Notes under the pieces: model-generated
What the model was told of the DNA's origin: nothing
Databases searched by the model: none
Seen by the model: only the letters and a program-made list of their open reading frames with translations
Origin: Bremerella volcania
Lineage (GTDB): Bacteria > Planctomycetota > Planctomycetia > Pirellulales > Pirellulaceae
Direction of reading: 5' to 3'
DNA: 64,000 nt
NCBI RefSeq assembly: GCF_007748115.1
Contig: NZ_CP036289.1
Span: 4,402,001-4,466,000 of the forward strand
Translations under genes and position numbers: made by a program
Shown: positions 26,094 through 35,101 of the stretch, one piece after another
Numbering within the stretch: position 1 is the stretch's first letter
How the letters are laid out: every line of letters starts with the position of its first letter

Positions 26094-27746
26094 TTAGTGG
26101 GAAAAACCTTGTGGTCCGGAGATGTAGTAATCTTCGCACTCGTGGTAGTGTCGGCTGGCTTTGCGAGCGTGTCGCTGAGCCTTCAGGATCTCGTGATTTT
26201 CGTGATGAATCTGGTGACGCATCGCTGGCCAGACTGTACTGCGGTAGTCGTATCCAGGACGACCCTCAATTTGCTGATGCCAGAAGAACTCTTTATTGGT
26301 TGGGTCGGTCACATCGGTACCTGGCAGGAACAGAGGCAACTGTTCGACTTCCATTGGGTGTACCAGTTCTGGGCTGACGAGAACCACCAATTCCGTTTCT
26401 TCGCGAGTTGTCGTCTGACGTCCGAACGCGGCGCCGATCAGAGGAATATCGCCGATACCAGGCAGACGAACTCGGCTGCCTGCTTGTTCGTCCTGGATCA
26501 AACCTGCCACGGCAAGCCATTGGCCTTCTCGGAGATCGACCGTAGTCGTAACCCCTCGGATATCCAGACCTGGGATGCCGTCAACCGTGTTGCTCGAGTT
26601 GATCGAGCTAAACGATGGTGCCACCTGCAGACGAATCTTGTCTTTGTCGAGAACGGTCGGGGTGAATGCGAGTTGCGTACCGAAACCTCGGAAGGTTGTC
26701 GAAACTGCACCGATACCACCAACACCAACGGCAGTCGGCACAGCGAATTCACCACCAGCGATGAAGTTTGCCGACTTGCCACTGATGGTGACCAGGGTGG
26801 GTTCGGCCAGAATCTTAGCCATCCCGTTGCTGCTGGTCGCCTGTAAGAACAGTTCGACGTCACCACCATCGAGAATCGCCGTGAGATTGCCGGCTCCGGC
26901 ACCAATAATGTGGGCCACGTCGTAGTTGTCGCCGCTGACGCTAAAGTCGAAACCTAGATTTCGGGCAGCGGTGCGTTGTAGTTCCGCAATCCGGACTTTC
27001 AGCATCACCTGCTGTTCGCCCGGGACTTGGAGCAAGTCAATAATGCTGGTCGTTCGCAGGTCTTCCGCGCCAGGAAGAACGGCTGCCGATCCCAGGTTCG
27101 CTCCCATGGTAAGGTTGCCAGCCTGGTCGATCGATTGACCGCCGAGAACAGCGATGATCTGAGCCGCTTCCTGAGCGTCGCGTGCCTGGCCGCGGACAAT
27201 CAGCTTATCGGCGACCGGAATCAGTTGGACGATGCTGTTTGGAAACAGTTCGTTGAGGCGAGCTTCAAGCTTACCGTATTCGATTTCCGCACGGCGTTGT
27301 TCTTCGGTGTTGGCGGCCACTTTGACCAGGTAGCGAAGGACGGTTGATGTACCATCCGGAGCCGCGAACCAGATCGTCATCGTGGTTTCACCGGCCTTCA
27401 AGCCGATGACTTCCACTTCCGTGGTACTGAACTCGTTGATTTCAACGATGTCTGGGCTGGTAATGGCCACCCGGGTCATCGGAAGTTTTGTTTTCAGAAT
27501 CTTCGACCGCGTTGGCTCGACACGGAAGATTAGTTCCGGCTCGAGAACCTCTTGGATCAGGTTTGATTCCTTCATCAACACCGATTCATTTGGCTTCTCG
27601 ATGAGTTGTTCGTCTCGTGGGCCGGGTAGTTCAGCAGCAATTTGTGCCTGAGCAACTGCTGGCATGAGGGAGAAAACCCCAGCCATGGCCGCAGCGAACG
27701 CCGTGCGTCCGCCATACTGAACGGTAAGTTGGAAGAAGCTTTTCAT
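26094..27746 (-). CDS. cpaC: Tad outer-membrane secretin (CpaC/RcpA)
   Basis: 550 residues. The signal peptide MKSFFQLTVQYGGRTAFAAA continues to a cleavage near VAQAQ. A secretin N-terminal domain with the CpaC block EVEVIGLKAGETTMTIWFA and a BON-like segment (NSIVQLIPVADKLIVRGQAR) are followed by the secretin core: QVMLKVRIAELQRTAARNLG, AKILAEPTLVTISGKSANFI, GGEFAVPTAV, LREGQWLAVAGLIQDE and the C-terminal TREETELVVLVSPELVHPM. It forms the outer-membrane channel for the pilus. It leads a unit with the CpaD-like and TPR lipoproteins, transcribed away from the Cys-rich protein gene at 28159. Confidence 0.93.
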   Translation of the reverse strand: MKSFFQLTVQYGGRTAFAAAMAGVFSLMPAVAQAQIAAELPGPRDEQLIEKPNESVLMKESNLIQEVLEPELIFRVEPTRSKILKTKLPMTRVAITSPDIVEINEFSTTEVEVIGLKAGETTMTIWFAAPDGTSTVLRYLVKVAANTEEQRRAEIEYGKLEARLNELFPNSIVQLIPVADKLIVRGQARDAQEAAQIIAVLGGQSIDQAGNLTMGANLGSAAVLPGAEDLRTTSIIDLLQVPGEQQVMLKVRIAELQRTAARNLGFDFSVSGDNYDVAHIIGAGAGNLTAILDGGDVELFLQATSSNGMAKILAEPTLVTISGKSANFIAGGEFAVPTAVGVGGIGAVSTTFRGFGTQLAFTPTVLDKDKIRLQVAPSFSSINSSNTVDGIPGLDIRGVTTTVDLREGQWLAVAGLIQDEQAGSRVRLPGIGDIPLIGAAFGRQTTTREETELVVLVSPELVHPMEVEQLPLFLPGTDVTDPTNKEFFWHQQIEGRPGYDYRSTVWPAMRHQIHHENHEILKAQRHARKASRHYHECEDYYISGPQGFSH

Positions 27747-28158
27747 GGGATACCTACCACCACATGCGCTGGTTGGGAACGGTCGTGATCGGCAAGACTG
27801 CAAAAAAATGGCTCACTCTCGCCCGCCACCCGATATTAGGGCGGAACGCAGATCACTTATGGTTTCGGATATTCCGATTGTGATAGTTGAGCCGTATTTG
27901 CCCTTAAGACGAATTGTTCGTGAATTGTCCCCGCTGCCGAGCAGGGCGAGATATACAAGTTACGGAGTTGGTATTAGACAGTATTTATTACCTATAGCGA
28001 TCACTTCCTGTTAGCTTGGGTAAAACAGGTCAACTCAACCGGACGAGACGATAATTTCGTAGAGATGAGTCCGAAAGTGCCGAACGTAACAACGACGCAA
28101 TGGATTGCGCCCGACACCAACCCGTACTCCTCAATCCTCCAACAAAGGTTGAGTTCCC
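27747..28158. promoter_or_regulatory. Divergent intergenic region between cpaC and the Cys-rich protein gene
   Basis: About 412 bases that must contain both promoters. AT-rich stretches lie around 27940-28010. A nine-base inverted repeat joins AACTCAACC (28032-28040) and GGTTGAGTT (28147-28155), the latter just before the ATG at 28159, so the start region could be paired in the mRNA; chance is possible. No clear promoter consensus is visible. A sequence near 28060-28090 resembles a hammerhead ribozyme superficially but lacks the core. Confidence 0.4.
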
Positions 28159-28968
28159 ATGACCACCGTATTCGTTATCGCTGCCGTACTTCTCGGTGCT
28201 GAGAGTGGCAAACCTGCCCCCGTCGTTAAGCTCAAGCAACCCGTGGTGGCAGAGCAGACTGAACCAGTCGTCGTCATTCTGGGGGTCATGCCAGCATCAC
28301 AGCTAAGCCAGCAAACTGGCGGTGGCTTGATCAAACCGGTTGGCTATGAGCCCAACCGAAGGGTCGTGAGAAAGCCCATCCAGGTAGCGACCGTCACCAA
28401 CAAAGGCACTTTCTCCCTACTTCAAGACATCTCTCCTTCGGATAGTGTCGCTCCACAAGCGATGCCATCACCTCCAAAGCCCATCCAGTTGCAAAGCATG
28501 AATCAGAGCGTGATCAGCAGCTCGTACAGCGCTCACGAAGACTACACAACCGGCGGCTGCGGTTGTGACACCTCGTGCGATAGCGGCTGCAGTTCGTGCA
28601 ACAGCGGATGCAGCTCATGCGGTTGCCAAAAAGCACATGGTTGCAACTTGGGTTGTCATGGTGGATGCCACGGCGGATGTAACGGATGTGGTTACGGCCA
28701 TGGTGGTTTCTACGCTCGCCATTGCTTGCCATCTCCTTGGCACGCCCCAGGCAACATGACTCCGCACATCCCGTATGTTGCCTACCCAAAGACCTACTAC
28801 TACTTCCGCCCTTACAACATGCTGCACATTCCTGATCAACAGGCCCGTGCTGCCGCCTGGGTTGAAAACCCGGCTCTGCCTTACTCGAATGGAGTCTTCG
28901 ATAAGGTTTACGCCGAGCTGGAACCAATCCTGAATGCACCAGGCGAAGAGATCGCCGCCGGCCAATAG
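28159..28968 (+). CDS. Secreted Cys/Gly/His-rich protein of unknown function
   Basis: 269 residues. The N-terminus MTTVFVIAAVLLGAESGKP is a short export-like leader. Residues ~135-195 contain about 18 cysteines in tandem short repeats of the forms SGCSSC, GCHGGCHGGC and GCGYGHGG, with several His. This layout suggests metal binding or heavy disulfide cross-linking. The C-terminal ~80 residues are Tyr- and Pro-rich (YVAYPKTYYYFRP). No known domain is recognised. It is transcribed divergently from the secretin gene and ends in a perfect intrinsic terminator. A structural or metal-binding envelope protein is a guess. Confidence 0.6.
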   Translation: MTTVFVIAAVLLGAESGKPAPVVKLKQPVVAEQTEPVVVILGVMPASQLSQQTGGGLIKPVGYEPNRRVVRKPIQVATVTNKGTFSLLQDISPSDSVAPQAMPSPPKPIQLQSMNQSVISSSYSAHEDYTTGGCGCDTSCDSGCSSCNSGCSSCGCQKAHGCNLGCHGGCHGGCNGCGYGHGGFYARHCLPSPWHAPGNMTPHIPYVAYPKTYYYFRPYNMLHIPDQQARAAAWVENPALPYSNGVFDKVYAELEPILNAPGEEIAAGQ

Positions 28969-28995
28969 CGTTCCCCGATCAAACGCTGCATCCAA

Positions 28996-29027
28996 GGCTC
29001 GATATTCAACAATATCGAGCCTTTTTT
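28996..29027 (+). terminator. Intrinsic terminator after the Cys-rich protein gene
   Basis: GGCTCGATATT (28996-29006) pairs perfectly with AATATCGAGCC (29011-29021) around CAAC, followed by TTTTTT (29022-29027). It lies 28 bases after the stop codon. Confidence 0.95.
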
Positions 29028-29137
29028 CGTTCGAAGTCGCAGTGCGGTTTGATTACTCGATTCCTGGTCCCAGATGGTTTAGAATGGGAATTTCTCGCCC
29101 CAAATTCTCCCATCACTCCTCCGACCAGAGCGACCTC

Positions 29138-30613
29138 ATGCGAAACTTTCTCGTCCTAAACGTCTGTTTGATTCTGACCACTTCCACATTAGTCCAAGCA
29201 GAAGAGGCCAAGAAACCCAACATTCTGTTTATTTCGATCGACGATCAGAACGATTGGATCGGCTGTCTGGGTGGACATCCGCAAGCGAAGACGCCTCATA
29301 TCGATCGCATCGCATCGCGCGGTACCGTCTTTCTGAATGCCCACTGCCAAGCCCCTTTGTGCAACCCGTCGCGAACGAGCCTGATGACTGGCCGACGTCC
29401 GTCGTCAACCGGCATTTACGGTCTCTCTCCCTGGTTTCGTGATGTACCGGAACTTGCCGATCTGGTCACACTGCCTCAGCATTTTCACGCCAATGGGTAT
29501 ACCAACTATTCGACGGGGAAGATTTATCACGGCGGGTATGGTCGCAAAGGGAAAGACAAAGAGTTCCAGGTCCTAGGTCCGCCAGCCTCCGTTGGCGTGA
29601 GACCGAAACAAAAGCTCGTCAACACGCCGGCTGCTCATCCGCTGGTCGACTGGGGCGTCTTCCCTCACAAGGATGAAGACAAAGGGGACTACCACGTCGC
29701 ATCGTGGGCGGTCAAGACATTGAATGAGAAACCGCAAGAGCCGTTTTGCTTGTCGGTCGGTTTCTTCCTGCCTCACGTCCCGTGTTATGCGACGCAAGAG
29801 TGGTTCGACCTTTTTCCCGAAGACGAACTCCAAGTGCCTGAGATCATCGCTGACGACCGCGCGGATACACCACGTTTTAGCTGGTACTTGCACTGGAAAT
29901 TGCCGGAACCTCGCTTGAAGTTCCTGAAAGAAGACAACCAGTGGAAAAACCTGACTCGTAGTTACCTCGCATGCACCAGCTTTGTCGATGCCCAAATCGG
30001 TCGCGTTATCGCGGCGCTCGAACAAAATGGCTATGCCGACAACACAATCATCGTCCTTTGGTCCGATCATGGTTGGCACATTGGCGAAAAAGAGATCACC
30101 GGCAAAAACACGTTGTGGGATGACGGTACGCGTGTTCCACTTATCTTCGCCGGCCCTGGTATAACCGAAGGCCAGCGTTGTACGCAGCCTGCGGAACTGC
30201 TCGACATCTACCCTACTCTTAGTGACCTGACCGGTTTGAAGCAGCCAGGCGGCCTGGAAGGGCACTCGCTCACTCCGCAGTTGAAAGATGCCACGACGAA
30301 ACGCGAGTTTCCAGCCATCACAACCCACAATCATGACAATCATGGCATCCGCACCGAGAACTGGCGTTTCATTCAATATGCCGATGGCTCGCAGGAACTG
30401 TACGACATGCGATCGGATCCCAATGAGTGGACCAACCTCGCTGGCGATAAGAAGTACGCAGCGGTGATCGAAGATCTCAGTAAATTCCTGCCAGCGACAA
30501 GCAAGATGCCAGCTCCCAATAGCCAGCATCGCGTGCTGACTTACACCGATGGTATCGCGATTTGGGAAGGGAAAAAAATCGAGAAGGACGCCCCGATTCC
30601 TGAAATCGACTAG
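29138..30613 (+). CDS. Secreted sulfatase, iduronate-2-sulfatase-like
   Basis: 491 residues. A signal peptide (LVLNVCLILTTSTLVQAEE) opens an arylsulfatase fold. ILFISIDDQNDWIGCLG gives the metal-binding DD pair, and LCNPSRTSLMTGRRPSSTGI contains the complete CxPSR motif whose Cys is oxidised to formylglycine. The second-half motifs WSDHGWHIGEKE and the lysine in the TGKNTLWDDGTRVPLIF region are present. Substrates are sulfated polysaccharides or sulfate esters. Planctomycetes have many such genes. Start ATG 29138; the nearby hydrophobic leader supports it. The activating formylglycine-generating enzyme is not in the window. Confidence 0.92.
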   Translation: MRNFLVLNVCLILTTSTLVQAEEAKKPNILFISIDDQNDWIGCLGGHPQAKTPHIDRIASRGTVFLNAHCQAPLCNPSRTSLMTGRRPSSTGIYGLSPWFRDVPELADLVTLPQHFHANGYTNYSTGKIYHGGYGRKGKDKEFQVLGPPASVGVRPKQKLVNTPAAHPLVDWGVFPHKDEDKGDYHVASWAVKTLNEKPQEPFCLSVGFFLPHVPCYATQEWFDLFPEDELQVPEIIADDRADTPRFSWYLHWKLPEPRLKFLKEDNQWKNLTRSYLACTSFVDAQIGRVIAALEQNGYADNTIIVLWSDHGWHIGEKEITGKNTLWDDGTRVPLIFAGPGITEGQRCTQPAELLDIYPTLSDLTGLKQPGGLEGHSLTPQLKDATTKREFPAITTHNHDNHGIRTENWRFIQYADGSQELYDMRSDPNEWTNLAGDKKYAAVIEDLSKFLPATSKMPAPNSQHRVLTYTDGIAIWEGKKIEKDAPIPEID

Positions 30614-30647
30614 CGGTACCCTGTCGGACACGAAGCCCTAGGCCGAG

Positions 30648-32048
30648 CTAGTCCTCGGCCCGGCTTCCGTCACCGCACATTTTGACAATCTTCGGATCGA
30701 AGCGTCCCACGATATCGACCAGATCGCTCTGCGCCGCCATGACTTCATGGATGTCTTTGTAGACCCCAGGGACTTCGTCCGAACCAGCGGACAGGATGTG
30801 TACGCCTTTTTCCTTCAGTTCCTGCCGCGTGTTCTGAATACGAAACGTATCGTTTGCCTTCTTTCGCGACATGCAGCGTCCCGCGCCGTGCGAAGCCGAG
30901 TCGAAGCTACTCGCTTCCCCCTTACCGCGCACTACGAACCCAGGCGTTCCCATTGAACCGGGAATCACCCCCAGCACTCCTTCTCCGGCCGGAGTCGCGC
31001 CTTTACGGTGGACAATCATTTCACGTCCATCGTGCGTTTCCTTCCAGGCAAAGTTGTGGTGATTCTCGACGCCCGCGATGATCTGGGCACCAACAAGCTG
31101 ACTCACCAGGCGGTGGATCACTTCATGATTTGCCGCGGCATAGCGTCCCATCAGGTTCATGGCTTCCCAATACTCCTGACCTTCTTCACTGTCCAGCGTC
31201 AACCATGCCAGGTTCTTCAGCGACTCGTACTTCTTTGGCAGCTTCGTGCGCGCGATGTTGCTGTACGTGCTGCAAACGGCTGCTCCAGCGCCACGGCTTC
31301 CACTATGGCTCAGCAACGCAACATACTTGCCTGGCTGCACGTCGAACGAATCCCCCGCGGCGTCCTCTGCGCCGATCGTCAGAATGCCGAACTCAACGAA
31401 GTGATTTCCTGAACCGGACGTTCCCAACTGCTGCCACGCTTTGTCCTTCGACTGACGCGTCACCTTGGTGATGTTCCAGTCTTCGTCCATCACGTCGTGC
31501 TGCTGAGGCTTCTGGTGGACCGATCCAACGCCGAAACGCGTGCCCTTTTCCAGCGCGCGGCAGTAATCATCGAAGCGGGAATCGAGCGAATCCAGCTTCA
31601 TATCCAAAACACTAAGCTTCATGCGGCATGCGATATCGACACCAACCGCGTAAGGCACAACCGCTCCTTCCAAGGCCAGCACACCACCGATCGGCAGCCC
31701 ATATCCCAAGTGCGCGTCCGGCATGAGCGCAGCCCCCGACGCATGCGGCAACTTGCATGCTTCCCGCATTTGCGCATGGGCCATCTCGTCGATGTCGTCA
31801 CCCCAGGTACGATAGTCGACCTTTTCATGAAGTGGTTCGATCGTCTGGTCTTCCGTCAGCGCGGCAGCCAGCAATCCGTAACACGGATCATCCACGAACT
31901 CATTGGGGGCAGCGAGAACTTCTCTGACCTGCCGCTTCAAGTCGGCGCCGCGCAGTCCGTGCGTGGTTGCCGCACTCGATACGGCTTTCACCGCTTCGGT
32001 CAAAGCGTACTCTGGAACTCCCAACTGCGTTAGCTGACGACGATTCAT
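30648..32048 (-). CDS. rtcB: RtcB-type RNA-splicing ligase
   Basis: 466 residues. RtcB seals 2',3'-cyclic phosphate or 3'-phosphate to 5'-OH RNA ends with GTP and Mn2+, in RNA repair. Motifs: LMPDAHLGYGLPIGGVLALE, GVDIACRMKLSVLD (metal-binding Cys), SGSGNHFVEFGIL (His), ALLSHSGSRGAGAAV and SASHGAGRCMSRKKA, where the His of HGAGR is the guanylated residue. The C-terminal block EVPGVYKDIHEVMAAQSDLV is also typical. No archease gene is beside it. Longer by ~70 residues than E. coli-like RtcB because of an N-terminal extension. Confidence 0.93.
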   Translation of the reverse strand: MNRRQLTQLGVPEYALTEAVKAVSSAATTHGLRGADLKRQVREVLAAPNEFVDDPCYGLLAAALTEDQTIEPLHEKVDYRTWGDDIDEMAHAQMREACKLPHASGAALMPDAHLGYGLPIGGVLALEGAVVPYAVGVDIACRMKLSVLDMKLDSLDSRFDDYCRALEKGTRFGVGSVHQKPQQHDVMDEDWNITKVTRQSKDKAWQQLGTSGSGNHFVEFGILTIGAEDAAGDSFDVQPGKYVALLSHSGSRGAGAAVCSTYSNIARTKLPKKYESLKNLAWLTLDSEEGQEYWEAMNLMGRYAAANHEVIHRLVSQLVGAQIIAGVENHHNFAWKETHDGREMIVHRKGATPAGEGVLGVIPGSMGTPGFVVRGKGEASSFDSASHGAGRCMSRKKANDTFRIQNTRQELKEKGVHILSAGSDEVPGVYKDIHEVMAAQSDLVDIVGRFDPKIVKMCGDGSRAED

Positions 32049-32123
32049 GACGTTTCCTCTGTCTTTCGTTTCTATCCTTCTTTTCAGCCTATTAGTCCCC
32101 GTTTGTCCCCTTGAGGTTCACGC

Positions 32124-33332
32124 TCAAGCGTTCAATACGTCGTCAGCCTGTTCGGCGATGAAAGATCCGATATTCAGGGAAGCGGTCGCAGCTGGGCTCG
32201 GGGCATTCAGTACGTGAATGAAATTACCTTCCCTTTGTATGACGAAATCATCGACCAGCGATCCATCCTTGCGTAAGGCTTGCGCTCGGACACCCGCCGG
32301 GGCCGTGATTAAGTCCTGAGCTCGTACGGCAGGAATCAGACGCTGGAGCGAGGCGAGAAACGCAGATTGAAAGTAGGACCGGCGTATCTCTTCGATTCCG
32401 ACATTCCAGTACCTTGCCGCGAGTTTATGAAAGCCGCGATACCCGACGGCGTCCCAAAGATCCCGCCAGTTGACATCCCATTTCCGATACCCTTCGCGAG
32501 CGAACGCCAGGACCGCGTTCGGGCCGCATTCGACATGTCCAAAGATCGTTCGCGTGACATGGATGCCAAGGAAAGGAAACGCAGGGTCAGGCACAGGATA
32601 AATAATATTTCGACACAGATGCTGTGCTTTCTCGGAAAGCTCGTAGTATTCGCCTCGAAACGGAACGATCTTTACCTCGGGTTGGTGCCCGCAGATTCGG
32701 GCAACTCGATCGCTCTGCAAACCCGCACAGTTCACCAACAGGGAAGTCTGAAACGATCCCTTGTTCGTTTCGAGAACGATCTGCTTGTTGACGTTCGAAA
32801 CACCGAGCAGTCGTGTATCGGTATGGATCTCTCCGCCGTTTTCGAGAATGAGTTCGCATAACCGGAAGCAAACGCGGCGATAGTCGACAATTCCAGCGGA
32901 CTTAACTTGGATCGCGGCAATTCCCCGGCAGTACGGCTCGAGTGCCCGCAATTGATCCGCGTTCAGCTTGGTACAATCGATACCATTCTTTTTGCCCCGT
33001 TGATAGATATCGTTGAGGCGTCCCAATTCGCTCTCATCGGTGGCGACAATAACCTTGCCGCAAATTTCGTGAGGAATATCGTTCTGCTCGCAGAAGGTTT
33101 GCATCGCCAATCGCCCCTGTCGGCAATTGATCGACTTGAGCGAACCTGGCTGATAGTAAATGCCTGAATGCAACACCCCCGAGTTGCGACCCGACTGATG
33201 CTGTGCGAGCACTTTTTCTTTCTCAAGCACCATGACCTGGTGATCGGGAAAACGCCGTGTGATTTGGTACGCGGTCGAAAGACCGATAATGCCGCCCCCC
33301 ACTACCACAACGTCTACTTCAGGCGTATCCAT
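32124..33332 (-). CDS. lhgO: L-2-hydroxyglutarate oxidase (LhgO family)
   Basis: 402 residues from the ATG at 33332. FAD-dependent oxidation of L-2-hydroxyglutarate to 2-oxoglutarate. The N-terminal dinucleotide-binding motif is VDVVVVGGGIIGLSTAYQIT. The family signature LAQHQSGRNSGVLHSGIYYQ follows, and in the substrate domain GRLAMQTFCEQNDIPHEICG and PFRGEYYELSEKAQHL. The C-terminal GVRAQALRKDGSLVDDFVIQ completes the family pattern. The longer frame to 33509 crosses the upstream MTH1187-family gene and is rejected. Membrane association is typical for the family. Confidence 0.9.
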   Translation of the reverse strand: MDTPEVDVVVVGGGIIGLSTAYQITRRFPDHQVMVLEKEKVLAQHQSGRNSGVLHSGIYYQPGSLKSINCRQGRLAMQTFCEQNDIPHEICGKVIVATDESELGRLNDIYQRGKKNGIDCTKLNADQLRALEPYCRGIAAIQVKSAGIVDYRRVCFRLCELILENGGEIHTDTRLLGVSNVNKQIVLETNKGSFQTSLLVNCAGLQSDRVARICGHQPEVKIVPFRGEYYELSEKAQHLCRNIIYPVPDPAFPFLGIHVTRTIFGHVECGPNAVLAFAREGYRKWDVNWRDLWDAVGYRGFHKLAARYWNVGIEEIRRSYFQSAFLASLQRLIPAVRAQDLITAPAGVRAQALRKDGSLVDDFVIQREGNFIHVLNAPSPAATASLNIGSFIAEQADDVLNA

Positions 33333-33346
33333 ACTTGGGCAGTTCC

Positions 33347-33679
33347 CTATTCCGATTGGCTGGGAGACTGAATCGTCTTCAAGGAAACGTCTACCTTTTC
33401 CAACACGCTGTTTACCTTGGAATCGAGTCGACCTTGATAGCCGCGCCGATAGTCCAACTTGGCTGTACACGTCACGCGATCGCAGTCCTGGGCCATGGCC
33501 TCCAGACATTTTTGCATGACAGCTAGCACCTGATCGATTTCTCCCTCGATGATGGTGCCCATCGCGTGCAAGCGGTAGTCGAGCCCGCTAGCAGCGATGA
33601 TTTTCAAACTTCGAGCGACGTATTCGCTCACAGAATCTCCTTTATTGAGAGGAGACATACTGAACTCTAAGAGAACCAT
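33347..33679 (-). CDS. MTH1187/YqgV-type thiamine-binding-like protein
   Basis: 110 residues. The pattern MVLLEFSMSPLNKGDSVSEY at the N-terminus, YRLHAMGTIIEGEIDQVLAV in the middle and the terminal beta strands match the small ferredoxin-like MTH1187/YkoF-type family (DUF77). Members bind thiamine or related small molecules. It ends 14 bases before lhgO, suggesting one transcript. The metabolic connection is unclear. Confidence 0.8.
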   Translation of the reverse strand: MVLLEFSMSPLNKGDSVSEYVARSLKIIAASGLDYRLHAMGTIIEGEIDQVLAVMQKCLEAMAQDCDRVTCTAKLDYRRGYQGRLDSKVNSVLEKVDVSLKTIQSPSQSE

Positions 33680-33874
33680 GGAAACCGTTTCTTGTCTAAT
33701 AACACGCGTGACCGAATTTAGTTTACCAATGCACTATTTTGATAAAAAGTGATCTTGGGATCTGTCTTTGACCTCGTTACACTTCGCCGTCATCCTCGGT
33801 ACCCGATTGTGCCGATAAGCATGGTTATCGCGGATGTATTAAACAAAATGCTATCAGGTACTCCCCACCTTGCG

Positions 33875-34972
33875 ATGATATTTAACGTCCGTTTTGCCGT
33901 CATTCTGATTCTTTGCAGTGTCGCGCTGCCATCATTGGCTCGTGCGCAAAACGGACTCGGATGGCCTGACCCAACGAATATGTTCTCAGGACAAAGATCT
34001 CAGCACCTGGAACCAATTCTTGATTTTCCCACAGATGAACGGCCACCTCAAATCCAAACGGTCGCCTACGACAATCCGCTTGGACAGCCCGTCGTTCAAA
34101 CGGGTCTGACGATGATCAATCAGCCCAGTCAAGTTGAGTGGGTAGAACCGACTTATTCCGATTCCGTCTACGAACGTCCCCTCGCGATGTACGACGAAGA
34201 CGCCCCCTACGAGTGGAGCATCCTCCCCGCAGGCATGGTCTACAAGTCGTATTTAGCTGGACAAAAGGAATCTCGTTTGTCGGCACAACTCATTAAGATC
34301 ACCGACGACAACTCCATGCTCGATGGCAACCTGGGGGGGCGCTTTGGTGTTCTGCGGTACGGTCGCGATTCGACGTTCCTCTCGGATGGTTTCCAATGGG
34401 ACGTCGAAGGCTCGGCTCACGTGCGTCTCGATATTCCGGAAGACGTGGACGTTCGCTCCGCTGACTTTCGCGCCGGCACGCAGCTCACTTGGAGCTATGC
34501 CAACGATCCTCGCCACCGCTCACGATTTGGCTACTACCACTTGAGTTCGCATCTGGGGGATGAGTTCCTTCTGAAGAACCCTGGTTACGATCGCCTCAAC
34601 TACGCTCACGACTTGCTGATCTTCGGGCATTCATACTATTTTACGAAGAAGCTTCGTGTGTACGGCGAAGTGGGCTGGGCCTTTTATCACAAGGTCGCTG
34701 ACCCTTGGGAATTCCAATTCGGTATCGAATGGGCTCCCAATGAGCGAACCGGCCCCTGGGGCGAACCTTTCGTAGCGATCGGAACGCACCTTCGCGAGGA
34801 AGTGAACTTCGGCGGAAGCTTCGTCGTGCAAGCCGGTTGGGCCTGGGTCGGGGACATTCCTGGCCGAACCCTGCGTATGGGTCTGCATTATCACAATGGT
34901 GACAGTACTCAAAACTCGTTCTACGACAATTTTGAGCAGCAAATCGGCTTCGGTATCTGGTACGACTTCTAA
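33875..34972 (+). CDS. DUF1207-family exported protein, likely outer-membrane associated
   Basis: 365 residues. The signal peptide MIFNVRFAVILILCSVALPS ends near LARAQ. After a low-complexity N-terminal third, the protein has the DUF1207 pattern ILPAGMVYKSYLAGQKESRL, then alternating beta strands with aromatic residues (DGFQWDVEGSAHVRL, FGYYHLSSHLGDEFLL, FVVQAGWAWVGD) and a terminal GFGIWYDF. The final Phe and amphipathic strands suggest a beta-barrel, but I cannot confirm it. Function unknown. An in-frame start upstream at 33848 or 33821 is possible. Confidence 0.75.
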   Translation: MIFNVRFAVILILCSVALPSLARAQNGLGWPDPTNMFSGQRSQHLEPILDFPTDERPPQIQTVAYDNPLGQPVVQTGLTMINQPSQVEWVEPTYSDSVYERPLAMYDEDAPYEWSILPAGMVYKSYLAGQKESRLSAQLIKITDDNSMLDGNLGGRFGVLRYGRDSTFLSDGFQWDVEGSAHVRLDIPEDVDVRSADFRAGTQLTWSYANDPRHRSRFGYYHLSSHLGDEFLLKNPGYDRLNYAHDLLIFGHSYYFTKKLRVYGEVGWAFYHKVADPWEFQFGIEWAPNERTGPWGEPFVAIGTHLREEVNFGGSFVVQAGWAWVGDIPGRTLRMGLHYHNGDSTQNSFYDNFEQQIGFGIWYDF

Positions 34973-35101
34973 TCGCTGGCCGCCCAGTCTTTCAATTGCC
35001 GCATTTTTCCTAGGGTTCTATAATTTCTCGTAAGTCATCGCTGCGCGCGGTGCATGCCTTTTCGCGCAAGTCCATTAACCATTCAGGTGAGGATGTCATC
35101 C

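Noticed and set aside
28055-28095. Hammerhead-ribozyme-like stretch (GATGAGTCCGAAAG) in the cpaC divergent region
   Set aside because: The conserved CUGANGA is changed to GAGATGA, and the stem II arms do not pair, so the catalytic core is not present.
30641-30660. GGCCGAG/CTCGGCC stem near the rtcB stop
   Set aside because: It spans the stop codon of rtcB and has no T-run on either strand, so a terminator function is not supported.
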